Of a stretch of DNA of 64,000 nt, positions 39,628 through 48,537 are shown in pieces. Source of the DNA: Pelomonas sp. BJYL3 (GTDB taxonomy: Bacteria > Pseudomonadota > Gammaproteobacteria > Burkholderiales > Burkholderiaceae_C); NCBI RefSeq assembly GCF_027257975.1, contig NZ_JANZKX010000001.1, positions 620,001 to 684,000 of the forward strand. Reading direction: 5' to 3'. The notes under the pieces are model-generated. The model saw nothing but the letters and a program-made list of their open reading frames with translations, made no database searches and was not told where the DNA came from. The stretch's first letter is position 1; each line of letters begins with the position of its first letter. The position numbers were made by a program, and so were the translations under genes.

Positions 39628-40488
39628 TTAGGCCCTCGCCTGCGCTGCGTCCAGATCGCCCCCGGCCTGCAGCCAGGCGATGGTGTCGCCGATCAAGTGG
39701 CCGGCGATGCTGAAGCGCGGCGGCAGGCCCGGCAGGGCGTCGAGCTCGAACCAGTCGGCATGCTCGATCTCGCCGGGCTGCTCGCGGATCTCGCCGCCCG
39801 CCCACTCGCAGCGGAAGGCCAGCATCAGGCTGTGCGGGAAGGGCCAGCTCTGGCTGGCGTAGTAGTGCAGCCCGCGGACCCGCACGCCCACCTCCTCCGC
39901 CACCTCGCGGTGCAGGCAGGACTCCAGCGATTCACCCGCCTCCACGAAGCCGGCCAGCGCGCTGTAGAAGCCCGGCTTGAAGTTCGGCGAGCGGGCCAGC
40001 AGCAGTTGCGGCCGCCCCTGATGCCGGCGCCACACCAGGGCCATCATGGCCGGGCTGATGCGGGGATAGGACACATGCCCGCAGGACGGGCAGCGCCGCG
40101 CGCGTTCCTGCGCCTGGCGCTCGGTGGGCGTGCCGCAGACGCCGCAGAAGCGGTGCGCGCGGTCCCACTCCATCACCTGGGCGGCGCGGCCGGCGAGCTG
40201 CAGCAGGGAGGCGTCCATCTGCATCATCGCGGCCCGCAGGCCCTGGGGCTCCCAGCCCTCGGGCACCGAGCTGGACTGCTGGGTCCAGCAATCCAGGCCG
40301 TCCAGCCGGCCGAGGTAGTGGCGCTCCGCCGGTGAGGTGAAGGCATCCGGCTGCGGGGTCAGGCCTTGCCTCTCGGCGTGGATCAGCAGCTGGCCCTCCA
40401 CGAAGACCAGATGCCAGCCCTGCGCGCTGGGCGTGGCCGGCGCCTCGATGCCGGGGATGAAGCCTGGGGTGTCGTCCATGCGTGTCAT
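39628..40488 (-). CDS. nudC: NADH pyrophosphatase / NAD-cap hydrolase NudC
   Basis: A 286-residue Nudix hydrolase: zinc ribbon CGVCGTPTERQAQERARRCP plus SCG, Nudix box GFVEAGESLESCLHREVAEE with VGV, and the NudC-specific SQSWPFPHSLMLAF (usual SQPWPFPxS). It cleaves NADH and removes NAD caps from RNA. The start is MTRMDDTPGF; a second ATG three codons later is possible. It lies 19 bases after the LysR gene on the same strand and is convergent with the beta-lactamase gene. Confidence 0.92.
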   Translation of the reverse strand: MTRMDDTPGFIPGIEAPATPSAQGWHLVFVEGQLLIHAERQGLTPQPDAFTSPAERHYLGRLDGLDCWTQQSSSVPEGWEPQGLRAAMMQMDASLLQLAGRAAQVMEWDRAHRFCGVCGTPTERQAQERARRCPSCGHVSYPRISPAMMALVWRRHQGRPQLLLARSPNFKPGFYSALAGFVEAGESLESCLHREVAEEVGVRVRGLHYYASQSWPFPHSLMLAFRCEWAGGEIREQPGEIEHADWFELDALPGLPPRFSIAGHLIGDTIAWLQAGGDLDAAQARA

Positions 40489-40507
40489 GCCCGCACTGTA
40501 GAGGCAA

Positions 40508-41485
40508 TCAGGCCGGGCCGCTGCGCCGGCGTGCGCGTGGCGCGCGCGGGGCCGGCAGGGCCGCAAAGCCCTCGACCAGGTGGTCCACCAGGGCCCGCAC
40601 CCGCTGGGGCAGGAAGCGCTGGCTGGGCATCACCGCATGCAGGGGCAGCTCGTCCCCCAGCCAGCCGGGCAGCACCTGCACCAGCTGCCCATCGATCAGG
40701 GCGCGGCGCACGTCCAGCTCGCTCTTGTAGATCAGGCCCTGGCCTTGCAGCGCCCAGCGGTGGGCGATCTCGCCGTCGTCGGTGCTGAGCCGGCCCTGCA
40801 CGGGCACGCTCACCGGCTCGGCCTCGGGCGTCTCGGCGGGCCGCAGGCGCCAGGCCCGCTCGTGGCGGTTGCGGATGCGGAAGGTGATGCAGTCATGCGC
40901 CGCCAGATCCTCCAGCTGGCGCGGCGTGCCGGCGCGCTTCAGGTAGTCCGGGCTGGCCACGACCTGGCGGCGCACCAGGGCCAGGCGCCGCGCGACCAGG
41001 CTGGAGTCCGGCAGCTGGCCGTAGCGCAGGGCGACGTCGATCTCGTCCTTGTAGATGTCCTGCAGGGAGTCGCTGACGCTCAGGTGCAGCTCGACGGCCG
41101 GGTGCCGGGCCATGAAGTCCTGCAGCATCGGCAGCACCCACTGGCGCGTGAGGTCGCTGGAGGCACTCAGCCGGATGCGCCCGCGCAGCCGCTCACCCGA
41201 CTTGCCCTTGAGGCTCAGCGGCGCCTCGCTGACCTGGGCCAGGCCCTCGTCCAGCAGTTCCAGGGCGCGCTGGGCGTAGTCCCGCAGCTGCTCGCCCGCG
41301 GCGGTGAGGCGCAGGGCGCGGGTGCTGCGCTCCATGAGCCGCACGCCCAGGCGTGCCTCCAGGCGCTTGAGCATGGCGCTGGCAGCGGCGGGGCTCAGCT
41401 GCATCTCCCGCGAAGCGGCGCTGAGACTGCCGCGGCGGGCGCATTCCACCAGCAGGCGGAGTTCGGATGTATTTTCAATCTTCAT
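40508..41485 (-). CDS. LysR-family transcriptional regulator
   Basis: A 325-residue LysR regulator with the N-terminal helix-turn-helix (LRLLVECARRGSLSAASREM, LSPAAASAMLKRLEARLGVRL) and an effector domain. It is divergent from a quinone-oxidoreductase-like gene, the standard arrangement for control of that gene. The intergenic region carries repeated TTTGAAAGT/TTTCAA half-sites. Confidence 0.92.
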   Translation of the reverse strand: MKIENTSELRLLVECARRGSLSAASREMQLSPAAASAMLKRLEARLGVRLMERSTRALRLTAAGEQLRDYAQRALELLDEGLAQVSEAPLSLKGKSGERLRGRIRLSASSDLTRQWVLPMLQDFMARHPAVELHLSVSDSLQDIYKDEIDVALRYGQLPDSSLVARRLALVRRQVVASPDYLKRAGTPRQLEDLAAHDCITFRIRNRHERAWRLRPAETPEAEPVSVPVQGRLSTDDGEIAHRWALQGQGLIYKSELDVRRALIDGQLVQVLPGWLGDELPLHAVMPSQRFLPQRVRALVDHLVEGFAALPAPRAPRARRRSGPA

Positions 41486-41523
41486 TTGAAAGTGAATGAT
41501 GCCAGAGCCGCTGGTTTGAAAGT
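41473..41523. promoter_or_regulatory. candidate LysR operator half-sites
   Basis: TTTCAA (41473-41478) is followed by TTTGAAAGT at 41485-41493 and an identical TTTGAAAGT at 41515-41523, 30 bases later (three helical turns). The first two form an inverted repeat over the lysR start codon. The layout suits autoregulation and activation of the divergent oxidoreductase gene. Confidence 0.5.
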
Positions 41524-41590
41524 CATCCGGACCGCACAGTCACGGTCATGCCCACCGCCGTGGCGGGCAAAGCCAAACCAGGAGTCCTTC

Positions 41591-42625
41591 ATGAAAGCCG
41601 TCGGCTACTACCAGTCCCTGCCCATCAGCGCGCCCGAGTCCCTGATCGACCTCACCCTGCCCGAGCCGCAGCCGGGCCCCAAGGACCTGCTGGTCGAGGT
41701 GCGCGCCATCGCCGTCAACCCCGTGGACGTCAAGGTGCGCCAGCGCCGCCCCTCGCCCGACGGCCAGGCCCAGATCCTGGGCTGGGACGGCGTGGGCGTG
41801 GTGCGCGCCCTGGGCGCCGAGGTGCAGGGCTTTGCCGTGGGCGATCGCGTCTGGTGGGCCGGCGAGATCAACCGCCCGGGAAGCTACGCCGAGCTGCAGG
41901 CCGTGGACCATCGCATCGCCTCCCACGCGCCGGCCCAATGGAGCGACGCCCAGGCCGCCGCCCTGCCCCTCACCGGCATCACCGCCTGGGAGCTGCTCTT
42001 CGACCGCCTGCAGGTGCAGCAGACGCCCGAGCGCCCGGTGAGCCTGCTGGTGACGGCCGCGGCCGGCGGCGTGGGCTCCATCCTGCTGCAGCTGGCGCGC
42101 AAGCAGCCGCACCTCACGGTGGTCGCCACCTTGGGCGATGCCGGCTCGCGCCCTGGGGAGGTCGCGCGCCTGAAGGCCCTGGGCGCCCACCATGTGATCG
42201 ACCACCGCCAGCCCCTGGCCCCGCAGCTCGCCGCCCTGCAGGCGCAGGGCCTGCCGCCGGTACGCCACATCGCGAGCCTCTCGCACACGCCCCAGCACTT
42301 CGCGGACTTCATCGCGCTCATCGAGCCCCAGGGCCGCCTGGCCATGATCGACGACTTCGAGCCCGGCGCCCTGGACGTCATGCTGCTCAAGGGCAAGGCC
42401 CTGTCCCTGCACTGGGAGATGATGTTCGCGCGCCCGCTGCACCAGACCCACGACATCGCCGAGCAGGGCCGCCTGCTGGCCCAGCTCGCCCAATGGGCCG
42501 ACGCCGGCCAGCTGCAGAGCACGCTCAGCGAGGTGCTGGGGCCCGTGGATGCCAAGCACCTGAAGCTGGCGCATGAGCGCCTGGAGAGTGGGCATACGCA
42601 GGGCAAGCTGGTCCTCGAGTACTGA
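41591..42625 (+). CDS. zinc-type alcohol dehydrogenase-like / quinone oxidoreductase
   Basis: A 344-residue MDR-superfamily oxidoreductase: GroES-like start MKAVGYYQSLPI, GWDGVGVVRALG, GDRVWWAG, the cofactor loop TAAAGGVGSILLQLARK and GALDVMLLKGKALSLHWEMM. Catalytic zinc Cys ligands are absent, so it is a ZADH-like NAD(P)H:quinone or enone reductase. AGGAGTCCTTC precedes the ATG. The divergent LysR is its probable regulator. Confidence 0.9.
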   Translation: MKAVGYYQSLPISAPESLIDLTLPEPQPGPKDLLVEVRAIAVNPVDVKVRQRRPSPDGQAQILGWDGVGVVRALGAEVQGFAVGDRVWWAGEINRPGSYAELQAVDHRIASHAPAQWSDAQAAALPLTGITAWELLFDRLQVQQTPERPVSLLVTAAAGGVGSILLQLARKQPHLTVVATLGDAGSRPGEVARLKALGAHHVIDHRQPLAPQLAALQAQGLPPVRHIASLSHTPQHFADFIALIEPQGRLAMIDDFEPGALDVMLLKGKALSLHWEMMFARPLHQTHDIAEQGRLLAQLAQWADAGQLQSTLSEVLGPVDAKHLKLAHERLESGHTQGKLVLEY

Positions 42626-42627
42626 CA

Positions 42628-42671
42628 TCCCCCCCCCTACGGCCTTCGGCCGCCCCCCCAGGGGGGCACAC
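42628..42671 (+). repeat. dispersed palindromic element, copy C (5' module)
   Basis: CCCCCCCCTACGGCCTTCGG, CGCCCCCCCAGGGGGGCAC begins right after the oxidoreductase stop, just as copies A and B follow a minus-strand gene end. It leads directly into the tandem array of the 3' module. Confidence 0.75.
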
Positions 42672-43378
42672 CCGTAGGGCCGGCGCAGCCGGACCCTCGG
42701 GTGTCGTGCCGGGGCGAGCGCCGGCTGCGCCGGGCGCTCTTGGTGGGGCGGGTCGGGGTTGGGTTCGTGTCATGGGCCGGGCTGCGGGAGGCGCCTCGCA
42801 TGCATGCCGGCAGGGCCGGCGCAGCCGGACCCTCGGGTGCCGTGCCGGGGCGAGCACCGGCTGCGCCGGGCGCTCTTGGTGGGGCGGGTCGGGGCTTGGT
42901 TCGTGGTCATGGGCCGGGCTGCGGAAGGCGCCTCGCATGCATGCATGCCGGCAGGGCCGGCGCAGCCGGACCCTCGGGTGTCGTGCCGGGGCGAGCGCCG
43001 GCTGCGCCGGGCGCTCTTGGTGGGGCGGGTCGGGGCTGGGTTCGTGGTCATGGGCCGGGCTGCGGGAGGCGCCTCGCAAACATGCCGGCAGGGCCGGCGC
43101 AGCCGGACCCTCGGGTGTCGTGCCGGGGCGAGCGCCGGCTGCGCCGGGCGCTCTTGGCGGGGCGGGTCGGGGTTGGGTTCGTGGTCATGGGCCGGGCTGC
43201 GGGAGGCGCCTCGCATGCATGCATGCCGGCAGGACCGGCGCAGCCGGACCCTCGGGTGTCGTGCCGGGGCGAGCGCCGGCTGCGCCGGGCGCTCTTGGTG
43301 GGGCGGGTCGGGGTTGGGTTCGTGGTCATGGGCCGGGCTGCGGAAGGCGCCTCGCAAGCATGCCGGCAGGGCCGGCAT
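42672..43378 (+). repeat. five-copy tandem repeat, 136-141 bp period
   Basis: The landmark CCTCGGGTG recurs with spacings of 136, 141, 137 and 141 bp (near 42701, 42837, 42978, 43115, 43256). Each unit has the hairpin GAGCGCCGGC-TGCG-CCGGGCGCTC, GGTTGGGTTCGTGGTCATGG and a variable joint with one or two TGCA (GCATGCCGG, GCATGCATGCCGG, ACATGCCGG). The unit is the 3' module of the dispersed element plus about 70 bp. Every frame is open, which produces long spurious ORFs. It fills most of the 813-base gap before the MBL gene. Confidence 0.95.
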
Positions 43379-43438
43379 GACTTCCTGGAGGGTGGGACCG
43401 GGCCGCGACACTGCGCGAACAATTCAGGGAGGATCACC

Positions 43439-44824
43439 ATGACATCTCGCTCCTCGCGCGGCGGCGCCAGTTTGCGCCCATCCGGCTGGCGGCGCCTGGC
43501 ACTGCCGCTCGCCCTCGGGTTTGCCGCCATGGGAGCGGCCCGTGCCGCGCCGGCGGCCGATCCGGAAGCCTGGCAGCTGCAGATGCACGGCGAGCTGCTC
43601 GCGCGCGAGCAGGCGGCGCATCCGGGTGACGCCTCCGTGCCGGTACCGGCGCGGCAGACGCTCTGGCTGGCCCGGGACGGGCATTTCCGGCTGGAGACGG
43701 AGAACCGCTTTCCCGGCGAGATCGTGTTTCGCTACCGGGAGGCCGGCGATGCCCAGGGCGCGCAGCGCATCGACCTCCTGGGCTGGCGGGACGGCACCGC
43801 CATCCAGGCCGTGGACGCCAAGGCGGCCCGCGAGCATCTGGCCGACCAGCTGCTGTGGCTGCCCGCCGAGCTGCTGCGCCAGTCCACGCCCCTGACGCCG
43901 GCGCAGGAGCAACAGGGCACCTGGCAGCAGACCCTGCGCGACCCGGCCGGCCGCGAGCTGCAGCTGCGCTGGTCCGGCGCCCAGGGCCGGCTGATGGAGG
44001 TGCGGCAGGGGCCGCTGCGCTACGTCTACCTGAGCAGCCATGACGAGCGCGGCCTGCAGCCCGCCGAGATCGAGATCTTCAACGGCGAGCGGCGCACCCA
44101 GCGCTGGCAGCTGCAGCCGCCCGCTGCCGTGGACGCATCCAGCACGCGCCCGCCCCTGCCCGCTGGCTACGAGCCCCAGGCGCCTGCCGGCGCGCTGCGC
44201 GCCGAACGCCTGGCGCCGGATGTCTACCGCGTCGAGGGCCTGGCCTCGCGTTACCACAACCACTTCGTCGTCGGCCCCCAGGGCGTGGTGGTCTTCGACA
44301 CGCCCGTGAGCCGCGAGGAAGGCAGCCGGGTCCGCGCCCTGATCGAGCGCACCGCGCCGGGGCTGCCCATCGCCGCTGTGGTGCTCTCGCACGGGCATCG
44401 CGACCATGCCGCGGGCCTGCCCGCCTACCTGGAGGAAGGCACCCGGCTCTTCGTGGGCCAGGGCGGTCGCCAGGCGCTGGCCCGGCAGCACGGCGCCGCG
44501 CAGGCCGAGCGCGCCGAGGAGGTCCGGCAGGCCCTGGCGATCGAGCTGGGCGGCCGGGCCCTGCGCCTGCTGCCCGTCACGAGCAGCCATGCCGAGGACA
44601 TGCTCGTGGCCTGGGACGACGCCAGCCGCTCGGTCTTCCACGGCGACCTGTTCTACGTCCCCGAGCAGGGGCCGGTGCCGCCGGCCTTCGAGGGTGCCGA
44701 GGAGCTGCAGCAGGCGCTCAGGCAGGCCGGGCTGGAGCCGCTGCGAGTGCTGGGCGTGCATGGACGGGCGGCGAATGCCGACGATGTGCGGCAGTCGCTG
44801 GCCTTGCGCCACCGACAGCCTTGA
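43439..44824 (+). CDS. exported MBL-fold metallohydrolase
   Basis: A 461-residue protein with a signal peptide (WRRLALPLALGFAAMGAARAA), an N-terminal beta-rich region of about 230 residues and a C-terminal metallo-beta-lactamase fold: FVVGPQGVVVFDTPVS, the metal motif SHGHRDHAAG, TSSHAEDMLVAW and VFHGDLFYVP. Probably a periplasmic hydrolase (lactonase, SoxH-like or alkylsulfatase-like); the substrate is unknown. GGGAGGATCACC precedes the ATG, so the in-frame extension through the repeat array is not coding. Confidence 0.85.
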   Translation: MTSRSSRGGASLRPSGWRRLALPLALGFAAMGAARAAPAADPEAWQLQMHGELLAREQAAHPGDASVPVPARQTLWLARDGHFRLETENRFPGEIVFRYREAGDAQGAQRIDLLGWRDGTAIQAVDAKAAREHLADQLLWLPAELLRQSTPLTPAQEQQGTWQQTLRDPAGRELQLRWSGAQGRLMEVRQGPLRYVYLSSHDERGLQPAEIEIFNGERRTQRWQLQPPAAVDASSTRPPLPAGYEPQAPAGALRAERLAPDVYRVEGLASRYHNHFVVGPQGVVVFDTPVSREEGSRVRALIERTAPGLPIAAVVLSHGHRDHAAGLPAYLEEGTRLFVGQGGRQALARQHGAAQAERAEEVRQALAIELGGRALRLLPVTSSHAEDMLVAWDDASRSVFHGDLFYVPEQGPVPPAFEGAEELQQALRQAGLEPLRVLGVHGRAANADDVRQSLALRHRQP

Positions 44825-44903
44825 GGCGAAGAGGCCTGGGCCGGCGGCGCGAGCGCCGTCGTTCGGAAAGCCAGCCGGGCGCCCTTGCGGCACACTCCCA
44901 CGC

Positions 44904-45521
44904 ATGCCTGCCACCAAGCCTCCACTTCAAGCCCAGGCCGACCCGGTCCTGTTCAAGAACGCCAAGGCCTTCGAGACCTGGCTGAGGAAGCACCACGCCA
45001 GCTCGGATGGCCTCTGGCTCAAGATCGCCAAGCGCGGCGCCGAGGCGCCCAGCGTGAGCTACGCCGAGGCCGTGGAGATCGCCCTGTGCTGGGGCTGGAT
45101 CGACGGGCAGAAGAAGAGCCTTGACGCACAGCACTATCTGCAGCGCTTCACGCCGCGGCGGGCGCGCAGCATCTGGTCCAAGGTCAATGTCGAGAAGGTG
45201 GCCGCGCTGATCGAGGCGGGCCGCATGCAGGCGCCGGGCCATGCGCAGATCGAGGCCGCCAAGGCGGATGGGCGCTGGGCCAAGGCCTACGACAGCGCAC
45301 GCACGGCCACGGTGCCCGAGGACCTGCAGGCCGCGCTGGACGCCAAGCCTCAGGCCCGCGCCTTCTTTGCGACCCTCAACGCCGCCAACCGCTACGCCGT
45401 GCTTTGGCGCATCCAGACGGCCGTCAAGCCCGAGACCCGCGCCCGGCGCATCGCCCAGCTGGTGGCGATGCTGGCGCGCGGGGAGGCGGTCCACATCTTC
45501 AAGCCACGGGACAAGGGCTGA
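44904..45521 (+). CDS. YdeI/OmpD-associated family protein
   Basis: A 205-residue protein typical of the YdeI family: LFKNAKAFETWLRKHHASS, GLWLKIAKRG, SYAEAVEIALCWGWIDGQKK, LQRFTPRRARSIWSKVN and VPEDLQAALDAKPQARAFF. Members have been linked to antimicrobial-peptide tolerance in other bacteria; here the role is unknown. It lies on the same strand 79 bases after the MBL gene. Confidence 0.87.
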   Translation: MPATKPPLQAQADPVLFKNAKAFETWLRKHHASSDGLWLKIAKRGAEAPSVSYAEAVEIALCWGWIDGQKKSLDAQHYLQRFTPRRARSIWSKVNVEKVAALIEAGRMQAPGHAQIEAAKADGRWAKAYDSARTATVPEDLQAALDAKPQARAFFATLNAANRYAVLWRIQTAVKPETRARRIAQLVAMLARGEAVHIFKPRDKG

Positions 45522-45557
45522 GCTGCGGGGCGGGGGCCGCCCTTTGCCAACCCGCCC

Positions 45558-46847
45558 TCACCAGCTCGCCTGGAACGAGTCCCCCTTGAACCGGCTGTCG
45601 CGCGTGATGGCGCCCATGTCCACGAACTCGAAGTCCGAGGCCCTGAGGGTCTTGAGCTGCGAGATCGTCGCGTCCTGCCACTGCGCGCTGGGCTCGCCCT
45701 GCACGTAGAGGTCGGAGCCGATGTCGGCCACGTAGAGGCCGTAGCGCTGCATGGCCAGGGCCAGCGCCTTGGCCTGGGCGCTCCAGGACGCGGGCGGCGT
45801 GAAGCCGGCCTTGAGCCGCAGGACGGCGCCGAAGGGCACGCCGCCGGGGGTGTCGCCGCCGGCATGATGGCGGGCCGGCCAGACATGGCTGCGGGCCATC
45901 ACGCTGTCGCGCAGGGTGACGCGAAGGGCGTGGCGGATCTCCCCGCCGCTGGCCTCGGCGGCGCGCGCCAGCAGGGGCAGCAGGGGCAGGCCGGCGGCGT
46001 CGCCCGAGGTCCAGGTGTCGGGGCGCATGGCATTGCTCTTCAGGTCCCAGGCCGCGGTGGAATAGGCATACCACTGGCCGCCGAGCTCGTAGCTGGCATA
46101 GCTCTCCCACAGCCGGCAGCTGCCCTGCTCCACGACGAGCACATGACGGTCCCCGCACTGCCGCGCATCGTTGCAGGCGCCACCTTCGGCCTTGAGCAGG
46201 TCGTCGCGCGGATAAGGGAAGCGACGGTTGGCGGCGGGCAGCGTGGTGCAGTCGCGCACCAGGGCGTAGCCGTTCACGGCGGGCGCCGCGCAGTCGCTCT
46301 CGTCGGGCGCACTGTCACCGCTGCCGGCGCGCGGGTCGGTCGGGTTGAAGTTCACCGTCGGCCAGCTCGTGGTGGCGGCCGGGCTGCTGCCATCGACCAC
46401 GTTGTAGGGAATGCCGTAGTAGTCGGACGTCTGCTGCGGGTTCTCGTTGCTGCCCCAGTCGGGATGGAAGGCCCGCGCGGTGCCGATGCTGGCGAGCCAC
46501 GTGGCGCTGCTGGCGTGAACCGGAAAGCGCTGCGGGTCGTCGATGCGGGTGTTGAAGACGGCGGAAGCGGGGAAGAGGTCGCAGCCGGCGATCTGGGGGG
46601 CGGCGCCGGGGGTTGGCGTTGGGGTCGGCGTAGGCGTAGGCGTAGGCGTAGGCGTAGGCGTAGGCGTAGGCGTAGGCGTGGGCGTGGGCAGCGGCGTCGG
46701 AGTGGGTGCCGGGACGGGTGTGGGAGTAGGTGCCGGTGTGGGGGTCGGTGCCGGAGAGTCAGCACCTCCGCCGCCGCAGGCCGCCAGGGCCATGGCACTG
46801 GCCAGCAGGCCGGCCTGCCCTGCCCGCTTGATCTTGTTGCTTCGCAT
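45558..46847 (-). CDS. lipoprotein with (Thr-Pro)n linker and unknown domain
   Basis: A 429-residue lipoprotein: signal and lipobox ASAMALAACGGGG, then a linker of PTPTPAPTPTPV type (about residues 31-80) and a globular domain of about 340 residues (CDLFPASAVFNTRIDDPQRF, HVLVVEQGSCRLWESYASY, GALVRLK-like barrel strands, SDFEFVDMGAITRDSRF). The latter pattern is similar to surface proteins of unknown function in other bacteria. The linker contains a GGCGTA microsatellite, so its length is likely variable. Confidence 0.75.
   Translation of the reverse strand: MRSNKIKRAGQAGLLASAMALAACGGGGADSPAPTPTPAPTPTPVPAPTPTPLPTPTPTPTPTPTPTPTPTPTPTPTPTPGAAPQIAGCDLFPASAVFNTRIDDPQRFPVHASSATWLASIGTARAFHPDWGSNENPQQTSDYYGIPYNVVDGSSPAATTSWPTVNFNPTDPRAGSGDSAPDESDCAAPAVNGYALVRDCTTLPAANRRFPYPRDDLLKAEGGACNDARQCGDRHVLVVEQGSCRLWESYASYELGGQWYAYSTAAWDLKSNAMRPDTWTSGDAAGLPLLPLLARAAEASGGEIRHALRVTLRDSVMARSHVWPARHHAGGDTPGGVPFGAVLRLKAGFTPPASWSAQAKALALAMQRYGLYVADIGSDLYVQGEPSAQWQDATISQLKTLRASDFEFVDMGAITRDSRFKGDSFQASW
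46627..46680. repeat. 6-bp microsatellite (GGCGTA)x8 plus GGCGTG
   Basis: Perfect hexamer run inside the lipoprotein gene. On the coding strand each unit is ACGCCT (Thr-Pro), so slippage changes linker length without breaking the frame. Confidence 0.95.
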
Positions 46848-47093
46848 CTGTCACTCCGTGCGACGCATGGCGCCGCGTTGTCCGGTGGCATTGAAGCAGG
46901 GGGGCTGCGGGGGCGCTGCAATTTTTTGTGACAGGGCCCGGCCCGGGCTGGAGGCCCGCTGGACACATCGTCAGGCCCTGGGGGCATGGGCGTGCACCGG
47001 GCGCCATCGATCGAGCCAGAATCTCGCATCACCTGACGTTCAACCGCCCCCCTGCGTCGCCGAGGCGACCAGGCCCTGACTGAGGACTGCCCG

Positions 47094-47435
47094 ATGCGCA
47101 AGTACCTGATCTCCTTCCCCGCCCCCGCCATGAAGGTCCCCGCCGAGGACCTGGCCGCCGTGGGCGAGGCCGCACGCCAGGTCATCCGCGAAGCCAAGGC
47201 GGCGGGCGTGTACGTGTTCGCCGGGGGCATCAACGGGGACGCCGCGCCCGTCATGGTCGACGCGGATGGCACGGTCCGCCCAGGCACCTATCCGCAGACG
47301 AAGGACTTCGACGGCGGCTTCTGCGTGCTGGAGCTGCCCTCGCGCGAGGCGGCCCTGCTGTGGTCCGCGAAGATCGCCGCGGCCTGCCGGTGTGCGCAGG
47401 AGCTGCGGGAGTTTGGGGACGACCCGGAGAGCTGA
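47094..47435 (+). CDS. YciI-like protein
   Basis: A 113-residue protein of the YCII/DGPF type: MRKYLISFPAPAMKVPAED, GVYVFAGGINGDAAPVMVDADG, DGGFCVLELPSREAALLWSAKIAAACR. It folds as a small ferredoxin-like barrel; function is unknown. The upstream 246 bases (46848-47093) hold a GGGCCCGGCCCGGGC palindrome and no gene. Confidence 0.8.
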   Translation: MRKYLISFPAPAMKVPAEDLAAVGEAARQVIREAKAAGVYVFAGGINGDAAPVMVDADGTVRPGTYPQTKDFDGGFCVLELPSREAALLWSAKIAAACRCAQELREFGDDPES

Positions 47436-47574
47436 GGGAGGAGTGGCAGCTGAGGGCACGCGCCTGCAGGGGTCAGGTCTTGCGGGGGACAAGGGTTCCT
47501 CAAACCTTCAGCTTCAGCGGACGCAGGGCTGCTACGCTGCGCCCTCACCTGTTTCCTCCAGAAATGCAGCCGCC

Positions 47575-47952
47575 ATGCGTTCCCTCTTCCTTGCTTCCCT
47601 GCTTCTGCTGCCGCCCACCCTGCATGCCACCGAGGTGACGCTGAAGACGCATCCCGAGATGAACGCCTGGTCGTACTACGACAAGCCCCTGCCCAAGCCC
47701 TCATGGAACAAGGACGGCTCCCTGTCGGCCTGGGGCCTGGGTCACAGCACAGGTTCCGCCTCGATACAGGAGACCGGCGCGCGCGCCGATCGGAACAAGC
47801 AGGCACTGACCCTCTGCTATGCGACCCGTCCAAGGGAGCACGCGCCCGGAGCGCCCGTGCCGGCCATCGCCCTTCCCGTCGTTCTCGAGTTCCGTGTGCG
47901 GGGCTTGCCCGCGGGTGACTACGTCGTTCAGGAGGTGGGAGTCTGCAAATGA
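47575..47952 (+). CDS. exported hypothetical protein, 125 aa
   Basis: A small protein with a signal peptide (MRSLFLASLLLLPPTLHATE). The mature part (MNAWSYYDKPLPKPSWNKDG, VVLEFRVRGLPAGDYVVQEVG) looks like a single beta domain with one C-terminal cysteine. Family not recognised. Its stop overlaps the next start as ATGA. Confidence 0.65.
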   Translation: MRSLFLASLLLLPPTLHATEVTLKTHPEMNAWSYYDKPLPKPSWNKDGSLSAWGLGHSTGSASIQETGARADRNKQALTLCYATRPREHAPGAPVPAIALPVVLEFRVRGLPAGDYVVQEVGVCK

Positions 47953-48503
47953 TGGGTTGGATGCGCCCATCGAGGCACCCCCACCCCCGCGCCGCCCGCG
48001 GGCTGGCGCTCGCTGCGCTCACGCTTGCCGCGTGCGCGCCCAAGCCCGCCGAGCCGGCAGCAGACCGGCCCTTCACCCGCTGCGCCGCCTTCGAGTTCCG
48101 CGTCCCGGACGAGCAGGCGCTCAAGCAGGCGCAGCTGCTGATGTACGAGGCCGCGATCGACCTGGGCCTGCGCTTCGAGGCCGAGACGCCGATGGGCGGC
48201 TTCGTGCTGCGGATTGGCGGGCCCGGCCATCCCATGGTGTTCCAGCTGCAATCGCAGGCCGGCCCCTGGACTGACAAGTACTGGCTGGGCGCCGAGCACC
48301 TCGCCGGCGGCCCGCCCCAGTTGCACCCGCCGGGTGCGCCCTCGCACTGGGAGCCCTACGTGCCGACGGCCGCCTGCCTCGAGGAGAATGCGCTGAAGTT
48401 CGCGGAGCTGCGGCGGCGCTTTGCGGCGAGGTGGGCGGTGAGGGAGGGTGATCCCAAGGGTTTCCTGCCGCTGAAGTCCCGCTCGGCGCATGCGACGCCT
48501 TGA
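47949..48503 (+). CDS. hypothetical lipoprotein, 184 aa
   Basis: Starts within the preceding stop (ATGA) and has a lipobox LALAALTLAACAPKP. The mature region contains CAAFEFRVPDEQALKQAQLL and a helical C-terminus with AACLEENALKFAELRRR. No recognised domain. Translational coupling suggests it works with the upstream exported protein. Confidence 0.65.
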   Translation: MMGWMRPSRHPHPRAARGLALAALTLAACAPKPAEPAADRPFTRCAAFEFRVPDEQALKQAQLLMYEAAIDLGLRFEAETPMGGFVLRIGGPGHPMVFQLQSQAGPWTDKYWLGAEHLAGGPPQLHPPGAPSHWEPYVPTAACLEENALKFAELRRRFAARWAVREGDPKGFLPLKSRSAHATP

Positions 48504-48537
48504 GATCACGAACCTGCCCCTTACCGAGTCAGTACAA

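Noticed and set aside
42672-43378. Possible CRISPR array
   Set aside because: The repeated unit is about 139 bp with no short-repeat/unique-spacer alternation; the copies are homologous throughout and there are no cas genes.
42701-43438. N-terminal extension of the MBL-fold protein through the tandem repeat
   Set aside because: The ATG at 43439 has a strong ribosome site and starts a normal signal peptide; the upstream frame is open only because of the repeat.
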